This document shows, piece after piece, positions 43,239 through 52,133 of a stretch of 64,000 bases of DNA. This stretch comes from Sphingobacterium gobiense (lineage in GTDB: Bacteria > Bacteroidota > Bacteroidia > Sphingobacteriales > Sphingobacteriaceae). Made by a program: the position numbers and the translations under genes. The stretch's first letter is position 1, and the number at the start of each line of letters is the position of its first letter. The stretch covers positions 124,001-188,000 of the forward strand of contig NZ_PVBS01000004.1 in the NCBI RefSeq assembly GCF_002980575.1, read 5' to 3'. The notes below the pieces were generated by a model, which was given only the letters and a program-made list of their open reading frames with translations, was not told the origin of the DNA and did no database searches.

Positions 43239-44450
43239 ATGCATACAGTAAAAAAGAAAATGGTATTGGTATTCGTGGCGATAGTTGCCCTTATGCCAAC
43301 AGTAGTTGCGCAAAAGAAATTTCAGTTAAAGGGAGAGATTGGCGGGGCTAACGGAGAAGTTATCCGTCTAACTTATGGTCAAGCGGCTAAAGGCGAGATG
43401 ACTTCGGACAGTGTAACAGTAGCCGAAGGTAAATTTAGTTTCGAAGGTGTCATTGAAGGTTCCACATTTGGTTACATTACAGTGGGTAACCGGGATTCCA
43501 GGTCTCGTAATTATTTTATGATGATTATGGAGCCGACATCCATGAAACTCGTCTTGAATAAAGAGCAGCTAGATCAAAGTATCTTAACAGGTTCAAAGGA
43601 GCATGCGAAATATGCTGCTCTAGAATTGCAAAAGAAACCGATTATAGAGGAGATGAAACCTTTACAGGATCGCTATTCGGAAGCAAGCACTGCGTATGCT
43701 GAGGCAAATAAAGCTTTGAAAGCGCTAGAAGCGAAAGCGGATAGTCTAAAGGAAGAAAGTGCGGCGATCCGGGAGCAGTTTTCGCCATACCAAGAGCGTA
43801 TGGGGAGAATCGATGAGGAGTTCATACGTCAAAATCCAGGGTCAGTCGTGTCGGCGTATTTATTACGGTTCAAAGTATCGAGTATGTCTTTGGAAGAAGT
43901 CGAAGCGTATTACAACGCATTTACCAAAGACGTACAAAATAGCAGCTTTGGACAGGATGTGTGGAATGAAATTCAAAAAATGCGTAGCGGATCACCGGGG
44001 AGTAAAGCATTCGTTTTTGCCAAAGAGGACATCCACGGCGAACCATTAAGTCTAGCAGATTTTAAGGGGAAGTACGTACTAGTCGATTTCTGGGCGAGCT
44101 GGTGTGTGCCTTGTCGCAAGGGTAATCCGCACCTGATTGATTTATACAATAAATACAAAGCAGATGGTTTTGAAATAATAGGTGTATCCGATGACGATCG
44201 TGATGAAGTGGCTTGGAAGAAAGCGGTTGAGAAAGATCAAATTGGTATTTGGAAACATGTGTTACGCGGTCTGAAACGGGTTGGAAATACCTTTGACCGT
44301 TCACAAGATATATCAGAACACTATGGTGTGCATACCTTGCCTACAAAGATTCTGATCGATCCGGATGGTGCGATCATAGGTCGTTATGCAAGTGGTGCAG
44401 GGTCAGACGCAGAACTTGATGCGAAATTGAAAGAAGTTTTTGATAAATAA
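43239..44450 (+). CDS. TlpA-like thioredoxin with DUF4369 domain, paralogue 1 of 4
   Basis: A 403-residue periplasmic thiol-disulfide protein. Signal peptide (VLVFVAIVALMPTVVAQ), DUF4369 beta-sandwich (KFQLKGEIGGANGEVIRLTY, about 25-110), a long helical spacer with many Glu/Lys/Ala (about 130-200), then a TlpA/AhpC-type thioredoxin domain with VDFWASWCVPCRKGNP (Cys289, Cys292) and HTLPTKILIDPDG carrying the cis-proline. First of four tandem copies after SusD. Copies 1 and 2 share the CVPCRKGNPHL and KAVEKDQIGIWKHVL segments and are closest to each other. Reduces or oxidises disulfides of unknown partners, perhaps the receptor or its cargo. Confidence 0.92.
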   Translation: MHTVKKKMVLVFVAIVALMPTVVAQKKFQLKGEIGGANGEVIRLTYGQAAKGEMTSDSVTVAEGKFSFEGVIEGSTFGYITVGNRDSRSRNYFMMIMEPTSMKLVLNKEQLDQSILTGSKEHAKYAALELQKKPIIEEMKPLQDRYSEASTAYAEANKALKALEAKADSLKEESAAIREQFSPYQERMGRIDEEFIRQNPGSVVSAYLLRFKVSSMSLEEVEAYYNAFTKDVQNSSFGQDVWNEIQKMRSGSPGSKAFVFAKEDIHGEPLSLADFKGKYVLVDFWASWCVPCRKGNPHLIDLYNKYKADGFEIIGVSDDDRDEVAWKKAVEKDQIGIWKHVLRGLKRVGNTFDRSQDISEHYGVHTLPTKILIDPDGAIIGRYASGAGSDAELDAKLKEVFDK

Positions 44451-44461
44451 ATAAAGAATCC

Positions 44462-45679
44462 ATGAAAAAAGTATTTCCAATTTTTGGTTTTGCAGCATTG
44501 TTCATATGTTGCATACATGGAGTGTTTGCGCAAGCGCAAACCAAGGCATTTCGGATCGATGGACGGCTAAATGGGAAAACGAATATTCCAATCTATTTGC
44601 ACTACGAACGAGAGAGTGACCAAAAGCCCACGGTGGATAGTACGAAGGTAGAATCAGGAAAATTTTATTTCTCAGGTTCCATTTCACATCCGACCGCTGC
44701 AACCATTACGACAGAAAGAGAATTAACCTACTTTACTGATAAAAGTCTATCGGTCATATTGGAGCCATCGGCAATGACCCTGAACATCGATTATGCTCAT
44801 TTCGATCAGGGGAGCTTGCAAGGCTCGATAGCTAATCAAGAGCAATATGCGCTCAATGTCGCGCAGGCAGACGTACAGAAAAAAATGCGACCGTTATATG
44901 AAGAATACCAAAAAGCCACATCCATTCTGATGTCCAACCGGGAAAACAGCGATCCTGCAGTGGTGGAGGCTGCGAGAAAGAAATTGGATGAGGTTCAAGC
45001 CAAGATGGCACCGTATTCCAAACAACTGAATACGATACAGGATAGCATTGTTCAGGTTTTCCCCGGAGGCTTTACAGCGGCTCAACAGTTGATGCATCGC
45101 CTCAGTGATCTTCCATTGTCCGAAGCCGAAGCTGCATATAATACCCTATCGGCGGGTGCGAAAATGAGCGTAAACGGGCGCTATATTGCCGAAAAGCTCA
45201 TTGGAAAGCGCAAGGGATCGGTAGGAGCAAAAGCCCCTCAATTTGCCGGCAAAGAGTTGCGAGGAGAACAGCTACGATTATCCGATTACCGCGGTCAGTA
45301 TGTGTTATTGGATTTTTGGGCTTCTTGGTGCGTGCCATGCCGAAAAGGCAATCCTCATCTGTTGGATCTTTATGCGTCTTATAAAGACAAAGGTTTTGAA
45401 ATCATCGGGATTGCGTCCGATGACGGAAAAAAAGAAGCCTGGAAGAAAGCCGTAGAGGACGACCAAATCGGCATATGGAAACACGTATTATCAGGACAAG
45501 ATATGGAAAAGCGTCGTCGTGGGGAGAAGAACGAGTTGTACATTGGCGGACAATATGGAATAGCTACATTGCCAACAAAAATATTAATTGATCCCAAAGG
45601 AGTAATTATCGGTCGCTATGGAAGCGATGGCGGTACAGATGACGATCTGGATAGGAAATTAGCAGAAATATTTGAATAA
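44462..45679 (+). CDS. TlpA-like thioredoxin with DUF4369 domain, paralogue 2 of 4
   Basis: A 405-residue copy following 11 bp after paralogue 1. Signal peptide (FGFAALFICCIHGVFAQ), DUF4369 (AFRIDGRLNGKTNIPIYL), helical spacer (KMRPLYEEYQKATSI to about 230), thioredoxin domain with LDFWASWCVPCRKGNPHLLD (Cys290, Cys293), GIASDDGKKEAWKKAV, and GIATLPTKILIDPKG. It carries an extra charged loop MEKRRRGEKNELYIGGQYG between the two halves of the thioredoxin domain that copy 1 lacks in this form. Probably the newest duplication partner of copy 1. Confidence 0.92.
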   Translation: MKKVFPIFGFAALFICCIHGVFAQAQTKAFRIDGRLNGKTNIPIYLHYERESDQKPTVDSTKVESGKFYFSGSISHPTAATITTERELTYFTDKSLSVILEPSAMTLNIDYAHFDQGSLQGSIANQEQYALNVAQADVQKKMRPLYEEYQKATSILMSNRENSDPAVVEAARKKLDEVQAKMAPYSKQLNTIQDSIVQVFPGGFTAAQQLMHRLSDLPLSEAEAAYNTLSAGAKMSVNGRYIAEKLIGKRKGSVGAKAPQFAGKELRGEQLRLSDYRGQYVLLDFWASWCVPCRKGNPHLLDLYASYKDKGFEIIGIASDDGKKEAWKKAVEDDQIGIWKHVLSGQDMEKRRRGEKNELYIGGQYGIATLPTKILIDPKGVIIGRYGSDGGTDDDLDRKLAEIFE

Positions 45680-45708
45680 GTAAAGACTGAATAAAAAAAC
45701 GTGATATC

Positions 45709-46779
45709 ATGAACAAAATTAAATTATTAGCCGTCATGATGACGGTATCGGGAGCGGTGATGGCACAAAAGGCGGAAATCACAGGTAATATAACCGGTTT
45801 GGAAGATGGACAAATCGTATTTACGCGATTAGTTGACGGCGAGTATAAGCAAGATTCTGTTGAAACAGCAGGTGGTAATTTTACATGGTCCGCCGATTTG
45901 AAGACGCCGCAAAAGATCGGTATGATGTTCCCAAGCCGGTATTTTAGTTTCTTTGCGGCAGGCAATGAGCAAATTAAGATAGCTGGAACCGCAGATTCGC
46001 TGTGGGCACTAAAAGTTTCCGGTTCGAAACTGCAAGATGAAGCCGTTGCGTATGAGAAGAATTTGCAGGACCTAACAGATCAAGAGATGCCCCTTTATCA
46101 GAAGTGGGGCAAAGGGACGGAAGAGGAGCAGCGGGAACTCGAAGAGAAAATTGGGGAACTCCGTCGTCAAAAGCGTGAACGTGCGCGTGCCTATATTGTG
46201 GCACATCCAAATAGCTATTTTAGTTTAGATCTGGTAAATGAACGCGCGATGATGGGGGCTTATGAGGATATCAAACCGGTATTTGATCTTCTATCTGCGG
46301 AAAAAAGAAATACAGAAGTTGGCCAAGCCCTCGTGAAACGTTTGGATGTGTTAAAGCGCAGCGCAATTGGTGAACCCATGCTTAATTTTACACAGAACGA
46401 CCAAAACGGTAATCCGGTAATCTTCGAAGACTTTAAAGGCAAATATGTGCTGGTCGATTTCTGGGCGAGCTGGTGTGGGCCATGTCGTGCTGAGAATCCC
46501 AATGTACTGAAAGAATATAACCTGTATAAAGATAAAAACTTTACGGTGCTGGGTGTTTCCCTTGACGACAATGCAGATCGTTGGAAAAAGGCCATCGAGG
46601 AAGACAAGATGCCTTGGACCCAGGTCTCCGATCTAAAAGGGTTCAAAAATGAGGTGTCCACGTATTATGGTATCATGGGGATTCCAAGTACCTTGTTGGT
46701 TGATCCTAGTGGAAAAATTATTGCAAAGGATCTTCGGGGTGAAATGTTAGCCAAAAAATTAGACGAATTATTTAATTAA
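45709..46779 (+). CDS. TlpA-like thioredoxin with DUF4369 domain, paralogue 3 of 4
   Basis: A 356-residue copy, shorter in the helical spacer than the others. Signal peptide (LLAVMMTVSGAVMAQ), DUF4369 (AEITGNITGLEDGQIVFTRL), a highly charged helix (TEEEQRELEEKIGELRRQ), thioredoxin domain with VDFWASWCGPCRAENPNV (Cys256, Cys259; the CGPC form, unlike CVPC in copies 1, 2 and 4) and GIMGIPSTLLVDPSG. The Gly in the active site usually means a different redox potential from the CVPC copies, so it may have another partner. 29 bp after copy 2. Confidence 0.92.
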   Translation: MNKIKLLAVMMTVSGAVMAQKAEITGNITGLEDGQIVFTRLVDGEYKQDSVETAGGNFTWSADLKTPQKIGMMFPSRYFSFFAAGNEQIKIAGTADSLWALKVSGSKLQDEAVAYEKNLQDLTDQEMPLYQKWGKGTEEEQRELEEKIGELRRQKRERARAYIVAHPNSYFSLDLVNERAMMGAYEDIKPVFDLLSAEKRNTEVGQALVKRLDVLKRSAIGEPMLNFTQNDQNGNPVIFEDFKGKYVLVDFWASWCGPCRAENPNVLKEYNLYKDKNFTVLGVSLDDNADRWKKAIEEDKMPWTQVSDLKGFKNEVSTYYGIMGIPSTLLVDPSGKIIAKDLRGEMLAKKLDELFN

Positions 46780-46796
46780 TCCTTTATTTAATTACC

Positions 46797-47996
46797 ATGA
46801 TAAGTTTACAGAGTATAAAGAAAGGGATTATCCCAGCCATCGCGATCGTTGTAATGGCAAGCTGTGGACAAGCAGAGAAAACCGAATACCATATCAAGGG
46901 GTCCATTGCCGGGGTGGAGACAGGTATGCTGAAAATGATTCGTTATAATGACGAAGATCGTACGTCCGAGACACTCGACAGCGTTCAATTAAAGGATGGA
47001 ACATTCGCATTCTCCGGTAAGCTCGCCCATCCCGAAATGTTAAGCTTTTTAGTAACACCGGGCAACTGGCGCTTTATGGCTTTTATAGAGAATGGCGACC
47101 TAACATTAGAAGCTGATACGACAGGTGCTGCTCATTACGATTACAGCGAATACGGAGGTGCTAAAGGCGCAAATATAGAAACGATACAAGTTATAGGTTC
47201 AAGTAGTCACGATCAGTATTTATCCTATCAGAATGATGCGAAAAATGTGGCTTTTAAGTCGGCTCTGAAGGAAATACATGCCCGCTACGAGAAACCCGGC
47301 ATCACAGCGAAAGAACAGGACGAAGTCCGGTCAGAAGTAGATTCTATCCGCAAGTTACAGCAAGCTTGGGAGATCGATTGGATTGGCAAATTTGTCGATG
47401 ATCATCCTGAATCGGTAGTAGGTCCCTATCTATTTTACAATCATTATATCTTTAATACCAGCCTACCTTTACAACAGATGGAAGCGATAGTTGCATCATT
47501 CGAAGGAGAGGCTACACAGTCTGCGCATTATAAATTATTGGACAAAGACGTCAAAAAGCGCTCAGCATTGATGCCGGGTAATAGTGCGCCTGATTTTACT
47601 GCACTACGTCCAGATAGCACGGAGTTTGCTCTTTCGTCCTTACGTGGTAAACACGTCTTATTAGACTTTTGGGCGAGCTGGTGCGTCCCTTGTAGAAAAG
47701 CGATTCCGCATTGGAAAGAGGTCTACGCGAAGTATCAGGACAAGGGTCTCGAGATTGTTGCGGTCACCAATGATAACAACTGGGATGCTTGGTTCAAAGC
47801 CCTTGAGGTGGAAAAAATGCCTTGGATCCAAGTTGCTGATGACTTTCCAATAAAAAATATGCCATCTCGCATCGGAACGATGTATATGGTACCCGCATTA
47901 CCTTCTTATACGCTTTTAGACGCTGATGGAAAGATTGTGCTGCACAATGCATCCAAGGAAGAAATTACGGGTGCGATTGAAGAAAGATTGAAGTAA
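46797..47996 (+). CDS. TlpA-like thioredoxin with DUF4369 domain, paralogue 4 of 4
   Basis: A 399-residue copy and the last gene of the operon. Its N-terminus ends in a lipobox (VVMASCGQ, Cys23), unlike the other three, which have plain signal peptides, so it is probably anchored in a membrane. DUF4369 (EYHIKGSIAGVETGMLKM), helical spacer, thioredoxin domain with LDFWASWCVPCRKAIPHW (Cys296, Cys299), then VTNDNNWDAWFKALEVEKM and MVPALPSYTLLDADG. It is the most divergent from copies 1 and 2. A terminator hairpin follows at 48015. Confidence 0.92.
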   Translation: MISLQSIKKGIIPAIAIVVMASCGQAEKTEYHIKGSIAGVETGMLKMIRYNDEDRTSETLDSVQLKDGTFAFSGKLAHPEMLSFLVTPGNWRFMAFIENGDLTLEADTTGAAHYDYSEYGGAKGANIETIQVIGSSSHDQYLSYQNDAKNVAFKSALKEIHARYEKPGITAKEQDEVRSEVDSIRKLQQAWEIDWIGKFVDDHPESVVGPYLFYNHYIFNTSLPLQQMEAIVASFEGEATQSAHYKLLDKDVKKRSALMPGNSAPDFTALRPDSTEFALSSLRGKHVLLDFWASWCVPCRKAIPHWKEVYAKYQDKGLEIVAVTNDNNWDAWFKALEVEKMPWIQVADDFPIKNMPSRIGTMYMVPALPSYTLLDADGKIVLHNASKEEITGAIEERLK

Positions 47997-48014
47997 ATTT
48001 TTGTGATAATAAGT

Positions 48015-48050
48015 ATATGCCCCAGATGTATCGTTTGGGGCATATTTATT
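48015..48050 (+). terminator. Terminator of the sigma/FecR/SusCD/TlpA operon
   Basis: ATATGCCCCA (48015-48024) and TGGGGCATAT (48036-48045), perfect 10-bp stem with 11-nt loop, followed by a T-rich stretch, 19 bp after the last TlpA stop. Confidence 0.8.
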
Positions 48051-48204
48051 TTATAGCGTACAAAATTGCACAAGCAGTTTAAATATGATTCAAAGTTTGA
48101 GATAGCCCTTCTCTTAAAAATTATTCAAAACGGTATACTTTTTGAAGTTACGAGCGGATACCGTTAAATAAAATATTACTTTTGGGGCTATACCGCATAA
48201 AAAT

Positions 48205-49731
48205 ATGAGATATCTACGCGTAACGTTTTTCATCCTAGCCTTCCTTTTTGCCAAGGAAACCATCTCCCAAATCCATTACCAGCCCTATTCATACGAGCAA
48301 TACCAACGCCATATGCAGCAGGTATACCCAGATAGCTTGACCCACACCGCGGTTAAACCATTTGTGGGAGCGAATATCGATACACGCCACGCGATCACGC
48401 AGCCAGATACCGCTAATAGCTGGTGGTACCGCAAGCTGTTTAATGAGCACTTGATTGAGGTGGCTAAAGACGACCATACCTTTTACCTGGATTTTATGCC
48501 GGATTTCATCATTGGAGGCGAGCGCGGCACCAACAGTAAAACACTGTGGACAAATACACGTGGCGCGCAGGCAGGGCTCTCCGTGAATAAGAAATTTTCT
48601 TTATACGTTAGCTTCTACGAAAACCAAGGGCGCTTTGCCAGTTTTATCGATAGCACCGCGCAGCGGAACGGTAATCTACCGGGACAAGGCTTTTCGAAAA
48701 ACCTACGTACGGCCGAATACGACTGGATGAACGCCACGGCCAATATGAGCTATCATTTCTCGGATGCCGTTCAAGTGGCCGTAGCCTACGATAAACTTCA
48801 TATCGGCGAGGGATACCGCTCGGTCTTAGTTTCAGACAATCCGTATAATTTCACGCATGCACGCGTATCGGGAACCGTCGGCCGCTGGCAGTACCATTCA
48901 ATTTGGGCATATATGAATGATTTACGGAATCCCCGCTTGGCAGATGTCAACGATCCCTTTTCGACGAGATTGGGGGAGGGAATCAAATATGGGGCCTTCC
49001 AGTATGTCGATTACTTAGCCAGTGACAAGGTATCCATCGGGCTGTTTCATTCCTTGATCTGGGCACAGAATAACCAACGCACGGGTGGAAAAACAAATGG
49101 CGGATTGGGACTAAATGCGAAATTCCAGCCCTGGAAGAAATACATCTTTTACGGACAGCTGTATGCCGATGATATTTCGAAGTTTGGTTTCGGAAGTAGC
49201 AGCAACCACCGAACGGCTTTTCAACTGGGTGGAAAAACGTACGATTTGTTCGGGGTTGCAAACCTGAATGTAACGGCGGAATACAACCAGGCAGCTCCTT
49301 ACACTTATCAACATCCCAATAATCGCATCAACTATACGAGTAATGGCGAAGCTTTGGCCCATCCTCGAGGAGCCAATTTCCGGGAGGCACTGGGTATGGC
49401 TACTTACCGTTGGAACCGATGGGAAGTATATGGCCAGACAATGTTTGCGCGCTACGGACTAGACCCGACGGACACCCGTAATGTTGGAATTGACTTATTT
49501 AAAGAGGAAATCACCGAAGATGGTTTCCGTATAGGCCAGGGCAGCCAGAATAACTTGTTTTACAATGAACTGCGTGTTTCATATGTGATGAACCCCAAGT
49601 ATAACCTGCGTTGGGAAGTAGGGCTAATCGATCGCCGCAACAAAAACACCGTGAGTGGAGATTACCATCACGCGACGGTATTTACCTTTGGACTCCGATC
49701 ATCGTTTAGAAGATTTCAGCAGGAGTATTAA
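48205..49731 (+). CDS. Wzi/RemB-like outer-membrane beta-barrel protein
   Basis: A 508-residue exported protein. Signal peptide (LRVTFFILAFLFAKETISQ), a periplasmic start with HYQPYSYEQYQRHMQQVYP, then many amphipathic strands ending in aromatic residues (FYLDFMPDFIIGGERG, LSVNKKFSLYVSFYENQGRF, YHFSDAVQVAVAYDKLHIGEGYRSV, YGAFQYVDYLASDKVSIGLFHSLIWAQ; long ones cited by start only) and a final FTFGLRSSFRRF. The GEGYRS and LFHSLIW segments recall the capsule-assembly protein Wzi and the gliding-related RemB of flavobacteria. TACTTTTG at 48177-48184 is a good -7 element, giving a leader of about 15 nt. It stands alone. Function in this organism is not determined; capsule attachment is the leading idea. 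Confidence 0.65.
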   Translation: MRYLRVTFFILAFLFAKETISQIHYQPYSYEQYQRHMQQVYPDSLTHTAVKPFVGANIDTRHAITQPDTANSWWYRKLFNEHLIEVAKDDHTFYLDFMPDFIIGGERGTNSKTLWTNTRGAQAGLSVNKKFSLYVSFYENQGRFASFIDSTAQRNGNLPGQGFSKNLRTAEYDWMNATANMSYHFSDAVQVAVAYDKLHIGEGYRSVLVSDNPYNFTHARVSGTVGRWQYHSIWAYMNDLRNPRLADVNDPFSTRLGEGIKYGAFQYVDYLASDKVSIGLFHSLIWAQNNQRTGGKTNGGLGLNAKFQPWKKYIFYGQLYADDISKFGFGSSSNHRTAFQLGGKTYDLFGVANLNVTAEYNQAAPYTYQHPNNRINYTSNGEALAHPRGANFREALGMATYRWNRWEVYGQTMFARYGLDPTDTRNVGIDLFKEEITEDGFRIGQGSQNNLFYNELRVSYVMNPKYNLRWEVGLIDRRNKNTVSGDYHHATVFTFGLRSSFRRFQQEY

Positions 49732-49758
49732 GCAACAGGAGTACTAAGTAGACTTGGT

Positions 49759-49833
49759 GTATCGCTTACGATACGATATCGGTATAAAAACGTATCGTCC
49801 ACGATACGTTTTAAGGTTAATTTCGTACCTTTG
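49759..49833 (+). promoter_or_regulatory. Promoter with palindromic CGATAC operators before the AAA_14 gene
   Basis: GTATCG-CTTA-CGATAC (49759-49774) is followed by a 26-bp palindrome (49787-49812) of 12-bp perfect arms AAAACGTATCGT and ACGATACGTTTT around CC. The -7 element TACCTTTG (49826-49833) lies just after, and another CGATAC follows it at 49835-49840, directly before the ATG at 49842. Transcription would start at or next to the ATG. A repressor binding the palindrome would cover the promoter. Confidence 0.75.
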
Positions 49834-49841
49834 ACGATACA

Positions 49842-51038
49842 ATGGAAGCGTTAATTAACAAATACAGAGATTTACTGCAACAGACTGATATCAGTTTTGT
49901 CCGTGGATTGAGCAATAAAATCAATTGGGATGCGCGTGCTGTATGCATTGAGGGAGCGAGAGGTACGGGCAAATCTACCCTTATGCTACAGCATATCAAG
50001 TCTACGCTGCCTCTCCATTTGACACTATATCTCTCCTTGGATGATCTATATTTCAAGCAACATAGCCTGCTGTCTGTTGCGGAACGCTTTTATCAGGAAG
50101 GCGGAAGATACCTTTTTTTAGATGAGGTGCATAAATATGCCGATTGGCAAACGGAGGTGAAGAATTTATATGACTTCAAACCACAACTCCACATTGTGGT
50201 GTCTGGCTCATCCATATTGGCTTTACAACAATCCAATGCGGACCTTAGCCGACGTCTGTTACGCTATCATTTGCCTGAGCTATCTCTTCGGGAGTTTGTT
50301 GCCCTCAAAACAGGTGTCGCCCTTCCGGAATATCAGCTACACGATTTGTTAGAAAATCATCAAGCTATAGTAGACGACATCAAAAAATCTGTGACCTCTC
50401 CATTAAAATTTTTTCGAGAATATCTGACATACGGAGCGTACCCCTTTTTTAAAGAGGGAGAATCCGGATATCTCATGCGTATCCAGCAGCTGATCAACGT
50501 TATTATTGATTACGATCTTCCAGAAGCACGACCGATGGAAGTCAGCACATTGGCTAAGTTGAAAAAATTGCTTTATATCATATCGACGGCAGTTCCCTTT
50601 ACACCGAATATCACGCGTTTGGCTGAACAAATATCCACTTCTCGAAACAGATTGCTGGATATGTTGGAACTTCTTGAAAAGGCGCAGCTGATCCGCAACT
50701 TACGCAGCTCTTCCTTTGGCATCAGCCTCATGAATAAGCCTGAAAAAGTTTTTCTTCACAACAATAGCCTAATCATGGCGCTGGCAGAAGGGCAAGCTAA
50801 TTCGGGCAATTTGAGAGAGACATTTTTCTACACACAGCTCAGTGGTGCAGGCTATCGCGTGTCCTACCCTAAAATGGGTGACTTTTTGGTTGAACAAAAA
50901 TATACCTTTGAAGTCGGCGGTAAAAATAAGACTTTCAAACAGATCGCCGATGAGCCAGAGGCTTATCTTGCCATCGATGATCTGGAATATGGAACTTCGC
51001 GTAAAATCCCGCTTTGGCTTTTTGGTTTTCTTTATTAG
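49842..51038 (+). CDS. AAA_14/DUF4143-type ATPase
   Basis: A 398-residue cytoplasmic ATPase. Walker A GARGTGKST (38-46, Lys44), Walker B RYLFLDEVHKY (89-99), sensor-1 VVSGSSILAL, and an arginine pair DLSRRLLRYHLPELSLREF as arginine-finger region; the second half carries a winged-helix and a small restriction-nuclease-like domain (FYTQLSGAGYRVSYP, DFLVEQKYTFEVGGKNK) as in DUF4143. Such ATPases are widespread in bacteria and archaea without known function; some sit in accessory loci. Promoter palindromes suggest tight control, perhaps by the protein itself. Followed by a strong hairpin shared with the convergent gene. Confidence 0.88.
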   Translation: MEALINKYRDLLQQTDISFVRGLSNKINWDARAVCIEGARGTGKSTLMLQHIKSTLPLHLTLYLSLDDLYFKQHSLLSVAERFYQEGGRYLFLDEVHKYADWQTEVKNLYDFKPQLHIVVSGSSILALQQSNADLSRRLLRYHLPELSLREFVALKTGVALPEYQLHDLLENHQAIVDDIKKSVTSPLKFFREYLTYGAYPFFKEGESGYLMRIQQLINVIIDYDLPEARPMEVSTLAKLKKLLYIISTAVPFTPNITRLAEQISTSRNRLLDMLELLEKAQLIRNLRSSSFGISLMNKPEKVFLHNNSLIMALAEGQANSGNLRETFFYTQLSGAGYRVSYPKMGDFLVEQKYTFEVGGKNKTFKQIADEPEAYLAIDDLEYGTSRKIPLWLFGFLY

Positions 51039-51087
51039 CTCAACTCGACACATCTTAAACAAAGCCCGAGTAACTCATTTTACCTTT

Positions 51088-51123
51088 TTCGGCCGATGTA
51101 AAACAGTGTTTACATCGGCCGAA
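51088..51123. terminator. Hairpin between convergent genes
   Basis: TTCGGCCGATGTAAA (51088-51102) pairs perfectly with TTTACATCGGCCGAA (51109-51123), 6-nt loop. Lies 49 bp after the ATPase stop and 50 bp before the convergent nucleotidyltransferase stop; A/T-rich flanks let it work both ways. Confidence 0.75.
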
Positions 51124-51173
51124 TTTGACAAATTGAATATAAAAATTAAACGTGCTCTGGATGGATCCGAAGA

Positions 51174-52133
51174 TCAATAATCCAAATAAAGATCAGCATC
51201 CACCTGTTTTTTGGCTTCCCATACCGCCGGTGGGTACGCTCCATTAGCGACTAAGAAAGCAATACGCTCTTTTACCACCTCTTTATCTTCCTTGTAGGTC
51301 ACACCGAACCATTTAGCGGAAGTGGGTAAAACTGCGCAGCTTGCCATGCCCTGTTTCACCATGTAGTCAGGGATATCAGGGATAAAAAATTCAGCTTTTG
51401 GATTTTCCTTATGCTTCTCCACAAACTCGGGGAAAAGAGCCCGGGCCACCTCAAGTACCTTCGGGGAAAAACCCCAGAAATTCATGGAGACGCGTGCGTC
51501 AGGGGCTAACTCATGTTCCGTGCCACCTTCTTCAAAGACAATGTGCTCCTCTTGGTCGGTGTATCGGCGATAAATATTGGTTCGCTCGGTCACGCTGCGC
51601 ATATAGCCGTTCTGATCTACATCGCATACGCCACGGGAAACATACCCATAATCAGACAACGTCTTACCGACCTCAAAGCCCACCATGGCCATTTTATCGT
51701 CTGCTACGTCGCGCTGCAAAAATTGGCTCATTTTTTCGAATGCTTCATAACCATAAAAGTCATCGGCATTGATTACACAAAACGGCCCATCGATCTCATG
51801 CTCGGCGCTCATCACAGCATGTCCCGTTCCCCACGGCTTCTGGCGTTCGATATCAAGGTCGATCCCGAACTTGCGCAGGTTAAAATCCTGAAAAGCATAG
51901 GCGACGTCAATTTTGCCGCGTAGTTTATCATCGAAGTTTTCTTTCATGATGTCGAGAAATTCCTCGCGAATTACAAAAACGACTTTTCCGAATCCCGCTT
52001 TGATGGCGTCGTAAATGGAATAATCAATAATTTTCTCTTGGTTGGGACCAAACCCGTCCACCTGTTTAGCCGATCCATAACGGCTGGCCATACCAGCCGC
52101 TAAGATGACCAGCGTAGGTCTCTTATTCAGCAT
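51174..52133 (-). CDS. Sugar nucleotidyltransferase family protein
   Basis: A 319-residue cytoplasmic NTP-transferase-fold protein: LVILAAGMASRYGSAKQVDGFGP (9-31, cited by start) is the nucleotide-binding loop, followed by KIIDYSIYDAIKAGFGKVVF, RQKPWGTGHAVMSAE, FCVINADDFYG (metal-binding aspartates near 122-123) and a C-terminal part with MNFWGFSPKVLE and KWFGVTYKEDKE. This layout fits glucose-1-phosphate thymidylyl-/uridylyl-type enzymes, but the usual pyrophosphorylase signature GxGTRxxPxT is changed to GMASRYGSAK, so the substrate may differ. It overlaps the DUF4954 gene by 11 bp, and glmS lies upstream in the same operon. Confidence 0.85.
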   Translation of the reverse strand: MLNKRPTLVILAAGMASRYGSAKQVDGFGPNQEKIIDYSIYDAIKAGFGKVVFVIREEFLDIMKENFDDKLRGKIDVAYAFQDFNLRKFGIDLDIERQKPWGTGHAVMSAEHEIDGPFCVINADDFYGYEAFEKMSQFLQRDVADDKMAMVGFEVGKTLSDYGYVSRGVCDVDQNGYMRSVTERTNIYRRYTDQEEHIVFEEGGTEHELAPDARVSMNFWGFSPKVLEVARALFPEFVEKHKENPKAEFFIPDIPDYMVKQGMASCAVLPTSAKWFGVTYKEDKEVVKERIAFLVANGAYPPAVWEAKKQVDADLYLDY

